This document shows, piece by piece, positions 37,213 through 46,894 of a stretch of 64,000 nucleotides of DNA (position 1 is its first letter; each line of letters begins with the position of its first letter). The notes under the pieces were generated by a model. That model searched no databases. It was given only the letters and a program-made list of their open reading frames with translations, and was not told where the DNA came from. The stretch comes from Nostoc favosum CHAB5714 (lineage in GTDB: Bacteria; Cyanobacteriota; Cyanobacteriia; Cyanobacteriales; Nostocaceae): the NCBI RefSeq assembly GCF_020829495.1, contig NZ_JAIVFQ010000004.1, forward strand, positions 1-64,000, given 5' to 3'. The position numbers were made by a program, and so were the translations under genes.

Positions 37213-38265
37213 ATGAAATTCAGCGAAATCCTCGGCCAATTTGGTGATGCCGCTACCAATCATAGCTTGACTAGCAACCCAGACCATGACCCAGAAATTA
37301 TAGGGGTAGCAGCTATTGATGAAGCTGCTATCGGTACTCTCAGCTATGTAGAAGGGGCAAAGTTTGGGTCTTTTATCGGCAAGACCAATGCTAGTGCTTT
37401 AATTTTGCCCCAGGATGAAAAATTACAGGTGCTTGCACAAGAGAGCGGTATTGTCTGGCTAGCAACGTCAGATCCGCGATTATTGTTTGCCAAAGCGATC
37501 GCACTTTTTTATCAACCATATCGCCCTATCCCAGAAATTCATCCCACTGCTGTGATTCACTCCACCGCAAAAGTTGGTAGTGATGTTTACATTGGCCCCC
37601 ATGCTGTGATTCAACAAGGGGTAGAAATTGGCGATGGGGCAATTATTCATCCCAACGTGGTGATTTATCCAGATGCTAAAATAGGCGATCGCACCACCTT
37701 ACACGCTAACTGTACCATCCACGAACGCACCCGCATCGGTGCAGATTGTGTAATTCACAGTGGTGCTGTCATTGGTGCAGAAGGCTTTGGTTTTGTTCCT
37801 ACTCGTACTGGTTGGTTGAAAATGGAACAATCTGGCTATACAGTCTTAGAAGATGGCGTGGAGGTTGGCTGCAACAGTGCTATTGACCGCCCAGCCGTTG
37901 GAGAAACACGGGTAGGCTGCAATACAGTAATTGATAACTTAGTGCAAATAGGTCACGGTTGCCAAATTGGTGCGGGCTGTGCGATCGCAGGTCAGGTTGG
38001 CATGGCCGGAGGTGTGAAGTTGGGAAATCGCGTTATTTTGGCTGGACAAACAGGAATAGCCAATCAAGTGAAGATAGGAGATGGAGCGATAACATCTGCT
38101 CAAACTGGAATTCACAGCGATGTTGCACCAGGAGAAATTGTCTGCGGATCTCCAGCCATTCCTTACAAACTATATCTCAAGGTATGTGCTGTTTATAATC
38201 GCCTGCCAGATATGTATCAATCGCTAAAACAATTGCAACGTAAATCCAAAAATAGCAATGAGTGA
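37213..38265 (+). CDS. lpxD: UDP-3-O-(3-hydroxyacyl)glucosamine N-acyltransferase
   Basis: A protein of 350 residues that adds the second acyl chain in lipid A synthesis, using acyl-ACP. An N-terminal uridine-binding domain (about 1-100) is followed by a left-handed beta-helix of many hexapeptide repeats (for example VGSDVYIGPHAVIQ). The presumed catalytic His lies in NLVQIGHGCQIGAG near residue 252. The C-terminal helix (YNRLPDMYQSLKQLQRK) is present. Complete length. Confidence 0.95.
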   Translation: MKFSEILGQFGDAATNHSLTSNPDHDPEIIGVAAIDEAAIGTLSYVEGAKFGSFIGKTNASALILPQDEKLQVLAQESGIVWLATSDPRLLFAKAIALFYQPYRPIPEIHPTAVIHSTAKVGSDVYIGPHAVIQQGVEIGDGAIIHPNVVIYPDAKIGDRTTLHANCTIHERTRIGADCVIHSGAVIGAEGFGFVPTRTGWLKMEQSGYTVLEDGVEVGCNSAIDRPAVGETRVGCNTVIDNLVQIGHGCQIGAGCAIAGQVGMAGGVKLGNRVILAGQTGIANQVKIGDGAITSAQTGIHSDVAPGEIVCGSPAIPYKLYLKVCAVYNRLPDMYQSLKQLQRKSKNSNE

Positions 38266-38452
38266 GGTTGTAATTACCCACATTTTTGTAACAGTTAAAG
38301 TATTATACTGACCCAATACCGTTCGGTTAAGGAATTTATTGGTTGAGGCAGGCTCTTGAAGCAGTTCGGCAAGAGAAGCTGTTCTTGAGAAAAGAATTAC
38401 TGAACAAGAACCCTCTTTCCTCAAGCGCCTCCCCTGCCTCCCCTTTATTTCC

Positions 38453-38815
38453 AGGGCTATTTCATTCTCATCTAGTCCGCCTCAGAATGAATTCTGAGTC
38501 TAATAGCGAAAGTCGTCTTTAGACGACTAAGTACAGCATTTCATTAATTCGTAGCGAATTCTCCCTGTGCCTCTGCGCCCCTCTGCGTTTAAACTTTAAC
38601 CCTCAAATCGCCACGAATTTACGCAAAGCTGTACTAAGAAAACGTTATAAGCTAATGAGCATTTAAGTTGCATAAAAGCAGGACTGAAGTCCTTACTACA
38701 AGCGAATCAATCTAGAAAAATAAATGACGATTAGCTTAGTCCGTTTTAACGGACTTTAGCTATGAGCCGCTGAACTTCAGTTCTGGGCGGTTTCTGTCTA
38801 GAACGAAATAGCCCT
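38453..38815. mobile_element. MITE family C, copy 2, carrying nested insertions
   Basis: The outer ends AGGGCTATTTCATTCT at 38453 and AGAACGAAATAGCCCT ending at 38815 match copy 1 (15046-15212) in reverse orientation, and both share AGTCCGTTTTAACGGACT inside. This copy is about 196 bp longer. The extra DNA begins with a family E element at 38525-38638 and continues with a stretch bounded by TAAGCTAAT and ATTAGCTTA (about 38648-38736). A lone family D end (CAATACCGTTCGGTTAAG) lies outside at 38314. Confidence 0.78.
38525..38638. mobile_element. MITE family E nested in family C
   Basis: A 114-bp segment with ends CTAAGTACAGC and GCTGTACTAAG and the motif ATTAATTCGTAGCGAATTC near its left end. 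Diverged relatives are at 21336-21439 and about 51670-51767. Confidence 0.75.
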
Positions 38816-38941
38816 GCCTTCAATTCACAGGGATAACGATACCTGCCCACGGAAGTGTCCTCCTCTTTGCGTCCTACCCTGCGGGAAGCCGCTTTGCGTG
38901 CGGTTCGTTCCTTTACCCTTCAAACTTCGCTTGACGGACTA

Positions 38942-40177
38942 CTAGTCGCTAGTTGCCATTGCTATGCCTGCTAAATAACCGGTTGTCCAAGCGCTTTGGA
39001 AGTTAAACCCACCGGTGACGCCATCAATATCTAAGATTTCTCCGGCAAAATAAAGACCAGGAACTAACCTACTTTCCATCGTCTTAAAGTTGACTTCTTT
39101 GAGGTTGACACCCCCACAGGTAACAAATTCTTCTTTAAAGGCTCCTTTGCCACTGATTAAATATTGTCCCTGAGTAAGTTCCTGCACCAGTTGATTTAAC
39201 GTTTTACTAGATATTTCCGCCCAACGGTCTTCTGTGGTAATGCCTACACGGGCAATGATATATTGCCAGAGACGATGAGGGAGATCAACGCCGCGATGCA
39301 ATGCGATCGCTTTCTTTCCCCATTCATCTTTAACTGCTAAAACTTTTTCTCGCACTTGTTCTTGGTGCAAATCAGGCAACCAATTAATCAATAATGTGGC
39401 TTGATAGCGCCTTTCGTGTAGAACTCTCGCACCCCAAGCAGAAAGCTTCAGAACTGCGGGGCCACTCAAACCCCAGTGAGTAATTAGCAATGGCCCAGTT
39501 TGTTGTAATTGGGATTTTCCGCCCGCAGATAACCGCAATTGTACAGGGTTAACACTAACTCCAGCTAAAGCCCGCAATTGAGGATCAGCAATGTTAAAGG
39601 TAAATAAAGAGGGTACTGGCGGTTCTATTTGATGACCTAACTCTTTGACAATTTTATAACCTACCAGGCTGCTGCCGGTCGCAAGAAGTAGGCGATCGCA
39701 TTGAATCGTCTCTCCCGATTTCAGAAGAATATCAAACCCCCCATCTGCTCCGGTTCTCACTGAAGTTACGTGTGTACCGATACGGAGTTTGACACCAGAT
39801 GTCGCCACCGCTTTTATCAGACATTCCACAATAGTTTCTGAAGTATTGGTGACAGGAAACATCCGGCCATCGGCTTCAGTTTTTAGATAGACTCCACCAG
39901 CAGCAAACCAAGCTACTGTGTCTTGAGTCCCAAACCGAGTCAAAGCACCCCGCAAAGCTTTTGCACCTCTAGGGTAATTTTGCACTAACTCCTCAGGCAA
40001 AAAGCAAGCGTGAGTAACGTTGCAGCGTCCGCCACCAGAAATTAGCACTTTCGCTAGGGGTTGGCGACTGGCTTCAAGTAAAGTAACTTGGGCATCAGGA
40101 TTGGCTTTAGCACAAGCGATCGCGCCAAAAAATCCTGCTGCCCCACCCCCAATAACTACGATTCGTAACGGTAGCAA
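38942..40177 (-). CDS. NAD(P)/FAD-dependent oxidoreductase (HI0933/YhiN-like)
   Basis: A flavoprotein of 411 residues of the HI0933 (YhiN/BaiN) family. The N-terminal Rossmann motif is VVIGGGAAGFFGAIA, followed by SGGGRCNVTHA, a family signature, and a C-terminal FAD contact GLYFAGEILDIDGVTGGFN. Homologues have been linked to different reductions, so the substrate is not known. The start is TTG, immediately before PLRIVVIGGG, and fits the family. It sits between a MITE region and rubredoxin on the same strand, but nearly 50 bases beyond the rubredoxin stop, so co-transcription is possible. Confidence 0.9.
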   Translation of the reverse strand: MLPLRIVVIGGGAAGFFGAIACAKANPDAQVTLLEASRQPLAKVLISGGGRCNVTHACFLPEELVQNYPRGAKALRGALTRFGTQDTVAWFAAGGVYLKTEADGRMFPVTNTSETIVECLIKAVATSGVKLRIGTHVTSVRTGADGGFDILLKSGETIQCDRLLLATGSSLVGYKIVKELGHQIEPPVPSLFTFNIADPQLRALAGVSVNPVQLRLSAGGKSQLQQTGPLLITHWGLSGPAVLKLSAWGARVLHERRYQATLLINWLPDLHQEQVREKVLAVKDEWGKKAIALHRGVDLPHRLWQYIIARVGITTEDRWAEISSKTLNQLVQELTQGQYLISGKGAFKEEFVTCGGVNLKEVNFKTMESRLVPGLYFAGEILDIDGVTGGFNFQSAWTTGYLAGIAMATSD

Positions 40178-40226
40178 GTTCTAAAATTTCTCAATAGCAC
40201 GTACTTTACTAGGCTAGCCGTTATCT

Positions 40227-40391
40227 TCACTCTTCAACTAGTTCAAATTGATCTTTTGTGGCACCACAAGTCGGACATACCCAATCATCTGGTATATTTT
40301 CAAAGGCTGTTCCTGGCGCTATATCGCTATCTGGATCGCCTACTTCTGGGTCATATTCATAGCCGCAAACAGTACATATATACTTTGCCAT
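40227..40391 (-). CDS. Rubredoxin
   Basis: A protein of 54 residues and a classic rubredoxin. The iron ligands are Cys6 and Cys9 ([12 protein letters not shown]) and Cys39 and Cys42 ([15 protein letters not shown]). The ATG has GAGGAA about 7 bases upstream. Unlike the membrane-bound cyanobacterial rubredoxin RubA, it has no transmembrane tail, so it should be a soluble one-electron carrier. The flavoprotein gene just downstream is a possible partner; this is inferred from adjacency. Confidence 0.93.
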   Translation of the reverse strand: MAKYICTVCGYEYDPEVGDPDSDIAPGTAFENIPDDWVCPTCGATKDQFELVEE

Positions 40392-40500
40392 GTTCGTTTC
40401 CTCTAGTAAATTGTTGGCTTTGCTTCAGTATTAAATACTTCTGGTAGTTAGTCAAAATAGGCTTAGTCATTAGTCCAAGAGAAACCACGCCCACCCAACG

Positions 40501-40638
40501 CCAATACGGTTCGGTTAAGCCCGAAAAATGAAAATGTGTAGGTTGGGTTGAGGAACGAAACCCAACATATTGTGGGATTTGTTGGGTAACACGAATGTTC
40601 AACCCAACCTACAAATATTCTTAACCGAACCGTATTGG
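40501..40638. mobile_element. MITE family D, copy near rubredoxin
   Basis: A 138-bp element with perfect 19-bp inverted ends CCAATACGGTTCGGTTAAG and CTTAACCGAACCGTATTGG. Inside are inverted GTTGGGTT/AACCCAAC blocks. No clear direct repeat flanks this copy. Confidence 0.85.
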
Positions 40639-40698
40639 GAGTGGCGCAGTATATACCAAAAACTCTTGTATCTTAGACCAATGACAAATGACAAATGA

Positions 40699-40893
40699 CT
40701 AAAAACGCCACCAAGTCCTTTGGACGTAACTGATAATTGCGATCGCGATCGCCCCTAGTAGCAGTAGCCAAATTATTCCACCTGGAATAAAAGTGAGAAT
40801 ACCAAAACCTCTCAGTACCCAGACGGCTACGCTAATGCCGAGAAGGATACCGAAAATCTGGATTAATCTACGATTTAAAGAAGATTGACTCAC
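40699..40893 (-). CDS. Small two-helix membrane protein
   Basis: A protein of 64 residues with two hydrophobic segments (about 11-30 and 33-53) and basic ends (NRRL, QRTWWRF). It looks like a genuine small membrane protein of cyanobacteria, but I know no function. The ATG start is followed by a typical SQSSLNRRL. Confidence 0.65.
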   Translation of the reverse strand: MSQSSLNRRLIQIFGILLGISVAVWVLRGFGILTFIPGGIIWLLLLGAIAIAIISYVQRTWWRF

Positions 40894-41311
40894 CTACTTT
40901 TCCTCTCAACTCAACAGAGATTACACTTGATATTGACAATAAAATATGAAGTTACGATGAAGTTGCAGTTTCATCAGAAATAACACGTAAAAATCGAGAT
41001 ATCCTATCCAAACGTTGGGGTAAAGTACTTGATATTAGGTCGTGTCTGTGCCATTCTAGCTGTTAATAACTTAGTTTTTAATTTATAAATACCGCTATTA
41101 TCAAGTTTACTTAAATATTGATTGTGTTAATTGTGATAATAACTACAGTTTTTCCAGTAATATAACTGAAATAATTACCAAAAACTCGCCGTTACTGTAA
41201 AGGATAGGCATTACACTGGAACTAAAATTTAATGGGTTGGATCTAAATCAAGTTTTATGGCTTGTAGTTTCAACTCTATTTAGGTGGATGAGTTGAGGAG
41301 TAACTAAAATC
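40894..41311. other. Intergenic region before the SRPBCC gene
   Basis: About 420 AT-rich bases; no gene, repeat family or clear promoter motif recognised. Confidence 0.4.
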
Positions 41312-41881
41312 ATGATGTCTGCGTCTCATATCTCAGACTCAATTATTGCAGGTTCAGATATGGCTTGGAGTCAAGACAAGCAAAAGTTGCTGGTACAGGG
41401 TGAAATTTTAATAGAAACGCGATCGCACAAAAGCTGGGGTGGCGCGGTGACAGCCTGGATGTATGTGCCGATGGTGCGATCGCAAGTCTGGCAGCAATTA
41501 ACTGATTACCCCCGGTGGGTGCAATATTTTCCCGATATCACTAAAAGCGAGATATTACACAAAGGCGAAGTCAAACGCCTGTATCAAGCAGCACAAAAAG
41601 CCTTTTTCTTTTTCACAGCTCAAGTTGAAATTTACCTCAACGTTGTAGAGGTGCTGGGGCAACAAATCCAATTTCGCATGGAAAAAGGGACTTTTGAGGA
41701 TTTTAACGCCAATTTAGAACTCAAAGATTGCGGTAACGGTACCTTACTCGCTTATACTGTGCAAGCTACACCTCTTATTCCAATTCCATCAATTTTTATT
41801 CAACAAGCAATGAATTTAGAGTTACCTGCAAATATGCGTAAAATGCGACAAGTACTTTGTAAGGGTCAACGTAATTCGTAA
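41312..41881 (+). CDS. SRPBCC (START/cyclase-like) family protein
   Basis: A protein of 189 residues with the polyketide cyclase/SRPBCC fold: WMYVPMVRSQVWQQLTDYPRWVQYFPDI is the typical first helix region, and the long C-terminal helix LELPANMRKMRQVLC closes the cavity. These proteins bind hydrophobic ligands; the ligand is unknown. GAGGAG lies about 12 bases before the first ATG. The last three residues (Arg-Asn-Ser) and the stop codon come from the ATTCGTA tandem repeat that begins there, so the C-terminus has probably been redefined by repeat growth. Confidence 0.85.
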   Translation: MMSASHISDSIIAGSDMAWSQDKQKLLVQGEILIETRSHKSWGGAVTAWMYVPMVRSQVWQQLTDYPRWVQYFPDITKSEILHKGEVKRLYQAAQKAFFFFTAQVEIYLNVVEVLGQQIQFRMEKGTFEDFNANLELKDCGNGTLLAYTVQATPLIPIPSIFIQQAMNLELPANMRKMRQVLCKGQRNS

Positions 41882-41912
41882 TTCGTAATTCGTAATTCGT
41901 AGTTCGTAATTA
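41872..41912. repeat. STRR: CGTAATT tandem repeat overlapping a gene end
   Basis: About five units of CGTAATT. The first unit and a half encode the end of the SRPBCC protein and supply its TAA stop. Confidence 0.85.
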
Positions 41913-41935
41913 TACACCCTACTAATGTTTCACAA

Positions 41936-41971
41936 AAAACGCCAAGACGCTCTTGCTGGACTTGGCGTTTT
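41936..41971 (-). terminator. Intrinsic terminator of clpB
   Basis: Stem AAAACGCCAAG/CTTGGCGTTTT just after the clpB stop on the minus strand, with a T-run on both strands, so it can also end transcription from the SRPBCC gene. Confidence 0.8.
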
Positions 41972-41990
41972 GGCGTGAGATAATCTTGAA

Positions 41991-44609
41991 TTAGCTGGTA
42001 AACACCTCAGCAGGTAAGCGACTAAAAGAAAGACGCTCATTTTGCACATCTACAAAGATGGTGTTGCCGTCGGTGAATTCACCGCGCAAGATGGCTTTGG
42101 CAATTTGAGTTTCTAACTCTCGCTGAATCGCCCGCTTCAGTGGACGCGCCCCATACACGGGGTCATACCCTACTTCTGCTAAAAAGTCAAGGGCAGTATC
42201 CGAGAGTTTGAGGGATATTTTGCGATCGCTCAATCTTTGCCGCAATCTTTCCACTTGCAATAGCACAATATGCCGCAATTCTTTCTTATCTAAACCGTGG
42301 AAGATGATGATTTCGTCAATCCGGTTCAGGAACTCTGGACGGAAGCTATTCCGCATTGCTTCCATTACTCGACGGCGCATTTCGTCGTAGTGGGTGTTAT
42401 CTCCGGCGACATCCAGAATATACTGCGAACCGATGTTGCTGGTCATGATGATAATAGCGTTCTTGAAGTCCACCTTATGACCTTGGGCATCCGTGACGCG
42501 ACCATCATCAAGAATTTGCAAGAAGATATTAAATACATCGGGGTGTGCTTTCTCGATTTCGTCGAAAAGAATCACTGAGTAAGGACGGCGACGAATCGCT
42601 TCTGTAAGTTGTCCGCCTTCTTCATAACCCACGTATCCTGGAGGCGCACCGATTAAGCGAGAGACGGCGTGTTTCTCCATATACTCCGACATATCGATTC
42701 GCACCAGCGCATCTTCGCTATCGAACATATACGCCGCCAGCGCTTTCGCCAACTCGGTTTTACCCACACCTGTAGGCCCAAGGAAAATAAAGCTAGCAAT
42801 GGGACGATTGGGATCAGCCAGTCCAGCCCGCGATCGCTGAATTGCATCGGCTACAGCTGTGACTGCTTCTTCTTGTCCAACCACCCGACGGTGCAGTTCA
42901 TCTTCTAAATGCAGCAGTTTTTCTTTCTCAGATTCCACTAACTTGCTGATGGGAATTCCTGTCCATTTAGAAATAATTTCGGCAATATCAGCTTCTGTGA
43001 CTTCTTCCCGTAATAGTGATTTACCACTTCTTTGAGCGTTTGCCAATTCAGATTCTACTGTTTCCAATTGGCGATGCAAACTGGTTAAATTGCCGTATTT
43101 CAACTCCGCAGCGCGGTTAAGGTCGTAGTCGCGTTCTGCTTGCTGAATCTCTAAGTTGACCCGTTCAATCTCTTTTTTAACAGACTGAATTTTGTCAATG
43201 ATATCTTTTTCAGACTGCCATTGACTATTCAGGGTTCTTTGTTCTTCTTTGAGATCAGCAATTTCTTTTTCCAATTTTTCTAGACGTTCACGAGAAGCTG
43301 CATCACTTTCCTTTTTCAGCGAAAGCTTCTCCATTTCCAATTGCAGAATCTTGCGATCAATTTCGTCGAGTTCTTCAGGTTTGGAGGTAATCTCCATTTT
43401 TAATCTAGCGGCGGCTTCGTCTACCAAGTCAATGGCTTTATCAGGAAGGAAGCGATCGCTAATATAACGACTCGACAATACGGCTGCTGCAACTAAAGCA
43501 CTATCAGAAATCTTCACCCCGTGGTGGTTTTCATAACGTTCTCTCAACCCGCGCAAAATCGAAATACTATCTTCTACACTGGGCTGATCAACATAAACCT
43601 GTTGGAAGCGTCTTTCTAGTGCGGCATCTTTTTCGATATGTTTGCGGTATTCATCTAGGGTTGTCGCCCCAATACAGCGCAATTCGCCCCGCGCCAACAT
43701 CGGTTTTAACAAGTTACCAGCATCCATCGCACCTTGGGTTGCACCAGCGCCGACAACGGTGTGAATTTCATCAATAAATAAAACAATATTGCCGCCAGAT
43801 TCAGTAACTTCTTTTAATACTGCTTTCAGGCGTTCTTCAAATTCACCCCGGAATTTTGCCCCTGCAATCAAAGCACCCATATCTAAAGAAATTAGCTTGC
43901 GGTCTTTGAGGGATTGGGGTACATCACCTGCGATAATGCGCTGTGCTAACCCTTCGGCGATCGCAGTTTTACCAACACCTGGTTCACCAATTAGCACAGG
44001 GTTATTTTTGGTGCGGCGAGAGAGAATTTGGACAGTGCGACGAATCTCATCATCTCGCCCAATCACTGGATCGAGTTGACCTTTACGTGCAGCTTCCGTA
44101 AGGTCACGCCCGTACTTTTCCAGTGCTTCGTATTTGCCTTCTGGATTTTGGTCGGTCACTTTTTGGCTCCCCCGAACTTGTTTAATAATATTTTTTAGCT
44201 TGCCTTCGTCTAAACCAAACTCTTGGAATAAAGCTTTGCCAAAGCGGTCATCTTTAGCGTAAGCCAGCAATAAGTGTTCAATTGAAATATATTCGTCTTG
44301 AAACTCTTTGCGATATCCGTCTGCCCGATCTAGAAGTGTATCTAAACTGCGTCCTAAGTAGACAGAACTGCTGCTACCGGATACTTTCGGCTGACGTTGG
44401 AAAAATTGTTCAGTGCGATCGCGCAATTTTTGGAGGTTAACACCCGCCTTAGTGAGAATCCCAGTTGCTAGACCATCTTGTTCTAGCAGCGCTTTCATCA
44501 GGTGTTCACTTTCAATTTGCTGTTGTTGATATTGTTTAACAATATCCGGGGTATGGGCGATCGCTTCCCAGGCTTTTTCTGTAAATTGGTTAGGATTAGT
44601 AGGTTGCAT
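41991..44609 (-). CDS. clpB: ATP-dependent chaperone ClpB
   Basis: A disaggregase of 872 residues, complete. Order: Clp N-domain (about 1-150), first AAA+ domain with Walker [10 protein letters not shown] (about 208), the middle coiled-coil M domain (about 410-530), second AAA+ domain with Walker [10 protein letters not shown] (about 610) and a C-terminal oligomerisation part. It solubilises protein aggregates together with DnaK. The M domain distinguishes it from ClpC. I did not recognise a CIRCE or other heat-shock operator upstream. Confidence 0.97.
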   Translation of the reverse strand: MQPTNPNQFTEKAWEAIAHTPDIVKQYQQQQIESEHLMKALLEQDGLATGILTKAGVNLQKLRDRTEQFFQRQPKVSGSSSSVYLGRSLDTLLDRADGYRKEFQDEYISIEHLLLAYAKDDRFGKALFQEFGLDEGKLKNIIKQVRGSQKVTDQNPEGKYEALEKYGRDLTEAARKGQLDPVIGRDDEIRRTVQILSRRTKNNPVLIGEPGVGKTAIAEGLAQRIIAGDVPQSLKDRKLISLDMGALIAGAKFRGEFEERLKAVLKEVTESGGNIVLFIDEIHTVVGAGATQGAMDAGNLLKPMLARGELRCIGATTLDEYRKHIEKDAALERRFQQVYVDQPSVEDSISILRGLRERYENHHGVKISDSALVAAAVLSSRYISDRFLPDKAIDLVDEAAARLKMEITSKPEELDEIDRKILQLEMEKLSLKKESDAASRERLEKLEKEIADLKEEQRTLNSQWQSEKDIIDKIQSVKKEIERVNLEIQQAERDYDLNRAAELKYGNLTSLHRQLETVESELANAQRSGKSLLREEVTEADIAEIISKWTGIPISKLVESEKEKLLHLEDELHRRVVGQEEAVTAVADAIQRSRAGLADPNRPIASFIFLGPTGVGKTELAKALAAYMFDSEDALVRIDMSEYMEKHAVSRLIGAPPGYVGYEEGGQLTEAIRRRPYSVILFDEIEKAHPDVFNIFLQILDDGRVTDAQGHKVDFKNAIIIMTSNIGSQYILDVAGDNTHYDEMRRRVMEAMRNSFRPEFLNRIDEIIIFHGLDKKELRHIVLLQVERLRQRLSDRKISLKLSDTALDFLAEVGYDPVYGARPLKRAIQRELETQIAKAILRGEFTDGNTIFVDVQNERLSFSRLPAEVFTS

Positions 44610-44779
44610 AGGCTTTTTCAGGAACGTAGAGGCGCAGTGGCTTGTTGCAGGCTACCACTAGAACACCAAGTAAATAAAATTTCTGTTCTCAATAGATATT
44701 GTATGAACAGCAGAGCGATCGCCTAGATCGGTGTTCACGTCTTGTAAAAGTCGTATTTTCCCGTAGTTGCGATTTCCTA

Positions 44780-45211
44780 TTAGTTCAGGGGCTTGGCATT
44801 ACTCACAACGATGGTTGGCTCGTTGTGTGATCGCAGCGTAATACCGATTTCCAAACTCTCTTGCTGTATCAATGCAGCTGTTCGGGCTGCTGCTGCTTTT
44901 AATTCAGCCTCAACCAAAGTATCCAACTCTGCTTGTTGCTCTGGTGGTAATGCTTGCCCCTGATCTCGTGCTGATCGCCATAAACTCATCAATTCCGATA
45001 ACCGTTTTTGTTGTTTAGCGCTAAAAAACGGGTCAGGGCTAAAATTTTGAATGACAAGCAGTGCGCTGAACTCCGTTTCACCCAACTGAGTAGTTAACGC
45101 ATCTAGGGCTTGCCCCGCAGTTTTGCCAACAGAGTGCTTATCCCCTGCAATGGCGCGATAAGTTTTTTCACCATCAGCATCAAAGATTGGCAAGATTGCG
45201 ACTGTTGTCAT
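44780..45211 (-). CDS. Conserved cyanobacterial hypothetical protein
   Basis: A protein of 143 residues. The N-terminal part (AILPIFDADGEKTYRAIAGDKHSVGKTAGQALDAL, split here as two phrases around residue 20) suggests a small alpha/beta domain; a long Gln/Ala/Glu-rich helix follows (LPPEQQAELDTLVEAELKAAAARTAALI with a short break). I recall similar proteins often next to HNH endonuclease genes, but none lies downstream here. The function is unknown. Confidence 0.65.
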   Translation of the reverse strand: MTTVAILPIFDADGEKTYRAIAGDKHSVGKTAGQALDALTTQLGETEFSALLVIQNFSPDPFFSAKQQKRLSELMSLWRSARDQGQALPPEQQAELDTLVEAELKAAAARTAALIQQESLEIGITLRSHNEPTIVVSNAKPLN

Positions 45212-45513
45212 GCTTCCAGTTTGGAATCCTTTGCCTCAAATTATAGCTCTACGCGACCCAACCTTTGAACTCACCGGAGGCGATCGCATCTGAACTATTC
45301 CAAATACCGTTCTTATAAAAGATTGATAATAGTTAAGTAATCAAATCTTATTCAGCAGCCCGTGTCCCTGAAGATTATGAGGAACTAAAAAAATCATGTC
45401 TGGGGTTCAAGTTTGGCGCGTGCCTGCGATCGTCAGTCCTCTTTCTGTGGGGGCGATCATTGCTTTTTCATTAGATGCTGAAGTCATACTCCTTGCCTCT
45501 CAAAAGCTTATAA
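45212..45513. other. Gap before toxin remnant
   Basis: About 300 bases with no convincing gene. A short frame starts at ATG 45395 and ends at the toxin remnant in another frame. It does not look like the missing toxin N-terminus. Confidence 0.4.
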
Positions 45514-45660
45514 CATCTTACCTTAGTCATTTATCGAATTGATGACGATGCCATTTTGATTGTCGAAGTGTTCAATAAAACTACGCGAACAACACCTGAG
45601 CAAGTGATTGAAAATTGTAAAAAGCGATTGAGTAAATACGATATAGATACACAGTATTAG
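45514..45660 (+). pseudogene. RelE/HigB (Gp49/DUF891-like) toxin, 5'-truncated
   Basis: Forty-eight codons, open from just after a TAA at 45511 to TAG at 45658. The translation LVIYRIDDDAILIVEVFNK followed by TPEQVIENCKKRLSKYD is the C-terminal half of phage-derived Gp49-like RelE/HigB toxins. The N-terminal half is missing and no start codon fits. It ends two bases before the antitoxin ATG, the normal spacing for such modules. Confidence 0.75.
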
Positions 45661-45662
45661 TC

Positions 45663-45977
45663 ATGGATCAACTTAAAAAGGAACGTCTAGAAGCAAGGGG
45701 TTGGAAGGTTGGCACAGTTTCAGAATTTTTGGAACTAACGCCAGAAGAAAATGCTCTGATTGGAATCAAACTAGCACTCAGCCGGAGTTTAAAAGCACGA
45801 CGACAAAAAGTAATGACACAAGTTGAATTAGCCGAGAGAATTCACTCAAGTCAACCGCGTGTTGCTAAGGCAGAGAATGGTGATGCTTCAGTTTCAATTG
45901 AACTGTTGATACGTGCGATGCTGGCAACAGGTGCAACCCTTCAAGAAATTGGCAAGCTTATTGCCGAAGCTGGCTGA
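45663..45977 (+). CDS. XRE/HigA-type antitoxin
   Basis: A protein of 104 residues with a C-terminal helix-turn-helix: MTQVELAERIHSSQPRVAKAE near residues 43-63, followed by SIELLIRAMLATGATLQEIG. It is the expected antitoxin and autorepressor of the toxin remnant just upstream. The gene is complete while the toxin is truncated. Confidence 0.85.
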   Translation: MDQLKKERLEARGWKVGTVSEFLELTPEENALIGIKLALSRSLKARRQKVMTQVELAERIHSSQPRVAKAENGDASVSIELLIRAMLATGATLQEIGKLIAEAG

Positions 45978-46086
45978 ACCTCAGCATAAATCTAAATACC
46001 TACACCAAGCATGACGTATTAAAGTTCTTCTACCTTGCCTCCACACAGAGTTACCATAATCCCAGGTCGCCTAGTGGATGCTGAAA

Positions 46087-46461
46087 ATGATTGACCCCTA
46101 CGACTTTGAAGATGATGACTTTGATTTTGAGGATGAAGATTTCTTGAAAATAAAACCCATCAGCCAAATGACTGAAGGGGAAAAGCTACAACGATTTAAG
46201 CGGTTCTTCGACAGCAGTAGCCGTGCTATGTTGCAAGACTGTCTATTTCGCATTGTCGATTACGAAGATGGTACAGGCACGTTAGAAATTCTTTGCCCTA
46301 ATGAAGTTGTAAGGCAACGACTTTCCAAGAAAAAGCGCAAAATTACTAACAACATCAACACCTGCTGGAGCCATATTAGATGGTTTTCGCTATGTGTTCA
46401 GCAAGATAATGAGTTGAATTGTCAGAAGTTTACCCGTAATGGTGATTTGGTGACATCTTAA
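46087..46461 (+). CDS. Hypothetical acidic-N-terminal protein
   Basis: A protein of about 124 residues from ATG 46087 (an ATG at 46078 adds three). The first 20 residues are strongly acidic (DFEDDDFDFEDEDF), followed by a compact domain with MLQDCLFRIVDYEDGTGTLE and NEVVRQRLSKKKRKI. I do not recognise a family. The mid-part could be a small nucleic-acid-binding fold, but this is only an impression. Confidence 0.55.
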   Translation: MIDPYDFEDDDFDFEDEDFLKIKPISQMTEGEKLQRFKRFFDSSSRAMLQDCLFRIVDYEDGTGTLEILCPNEVVRQRLSKKKRKITNNINTCWSHIRWFSLCVQQDNELNCQKFTRNGDLVTS

Positions 46462-46595
46462 AAGAGGGGGAGTGGGGAGTGGGGAGTGGGGAGTGGGGGA
46501 GCAGGGGAAGAATAACAATGCCCAATACTTCGGCTCCCTTCTCCTGTCGGAGACGCTAACGCGAACGACTGCGCTCAGGGCAAGTCGCTCAGTAC

Positions 46596-46646
46596 AAGTG
46601 CCCAATGACTAATGACTAATGACTAATGACTAATGACTAATGACTA
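46596..46646. repeat. STRR: TAATGAC tandem repeat forming a start codon
   Basis: About six units of TAATGAC. The last complete unit contains the ATG at 46640 that begins the Trp-rich protein. A shorter GGGGAGT run lies at about 46465-46500. Confidence 0.85.
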
Positions 46647-46894
46647 AAAAACAAAAATTTCCTTACCTAGTTGGTTCTAAGTGGACGGCACAGCAAAAAG
46701 TTGATGGCTGGCGGCACTTCCAAGTTGTTAATCGTAAAAATCAGGCTAAGTGGGTTTACGCCGAAATGGTTGCTGCTTGTGATCCTCAAGTCCGTTTTTG
46801 GATAAATGCCAAATTATTACAAGATAACTCCCAGTGGCAAGCTGGCTGGCAAACATTACAGGAAATCCACGGACTTGAAACTGAGGTGTCCTAA
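46640..46894 (+). CDS. TIGR02450 family Trp-rich protein
   Basis: A protein of 84 residues matching the TIGR02450 family: FPYLVGSKWTAQQ, then GWRHFQVVNRK and WVYAEMVAACD, WINAKLLQD and WQAGWQTL. Seven Trp residues in 84. The function is unknown. The start codon and second codon (ATG ACT) are the last unit of a TAATGAC repeat, and no Shine-Dalgarno sequence is present, so initiation must rely on the repeat context. Confidence 0.85.
   Translation: MTKKQKFPYLVGSKWTAQQKVDGWRHFQVVNRKNQAKWVYAEMVAACDPQVRFWINAKLLQDNSQWQAGWQTLQEIHGLETEVS

Noticed and set aside
45395..45541. Short frame that could be the missing N-terminus of the truncated toxin
   Set aside because: Its translation does not resemble RelE/HigB N-termini and lies in another frame.
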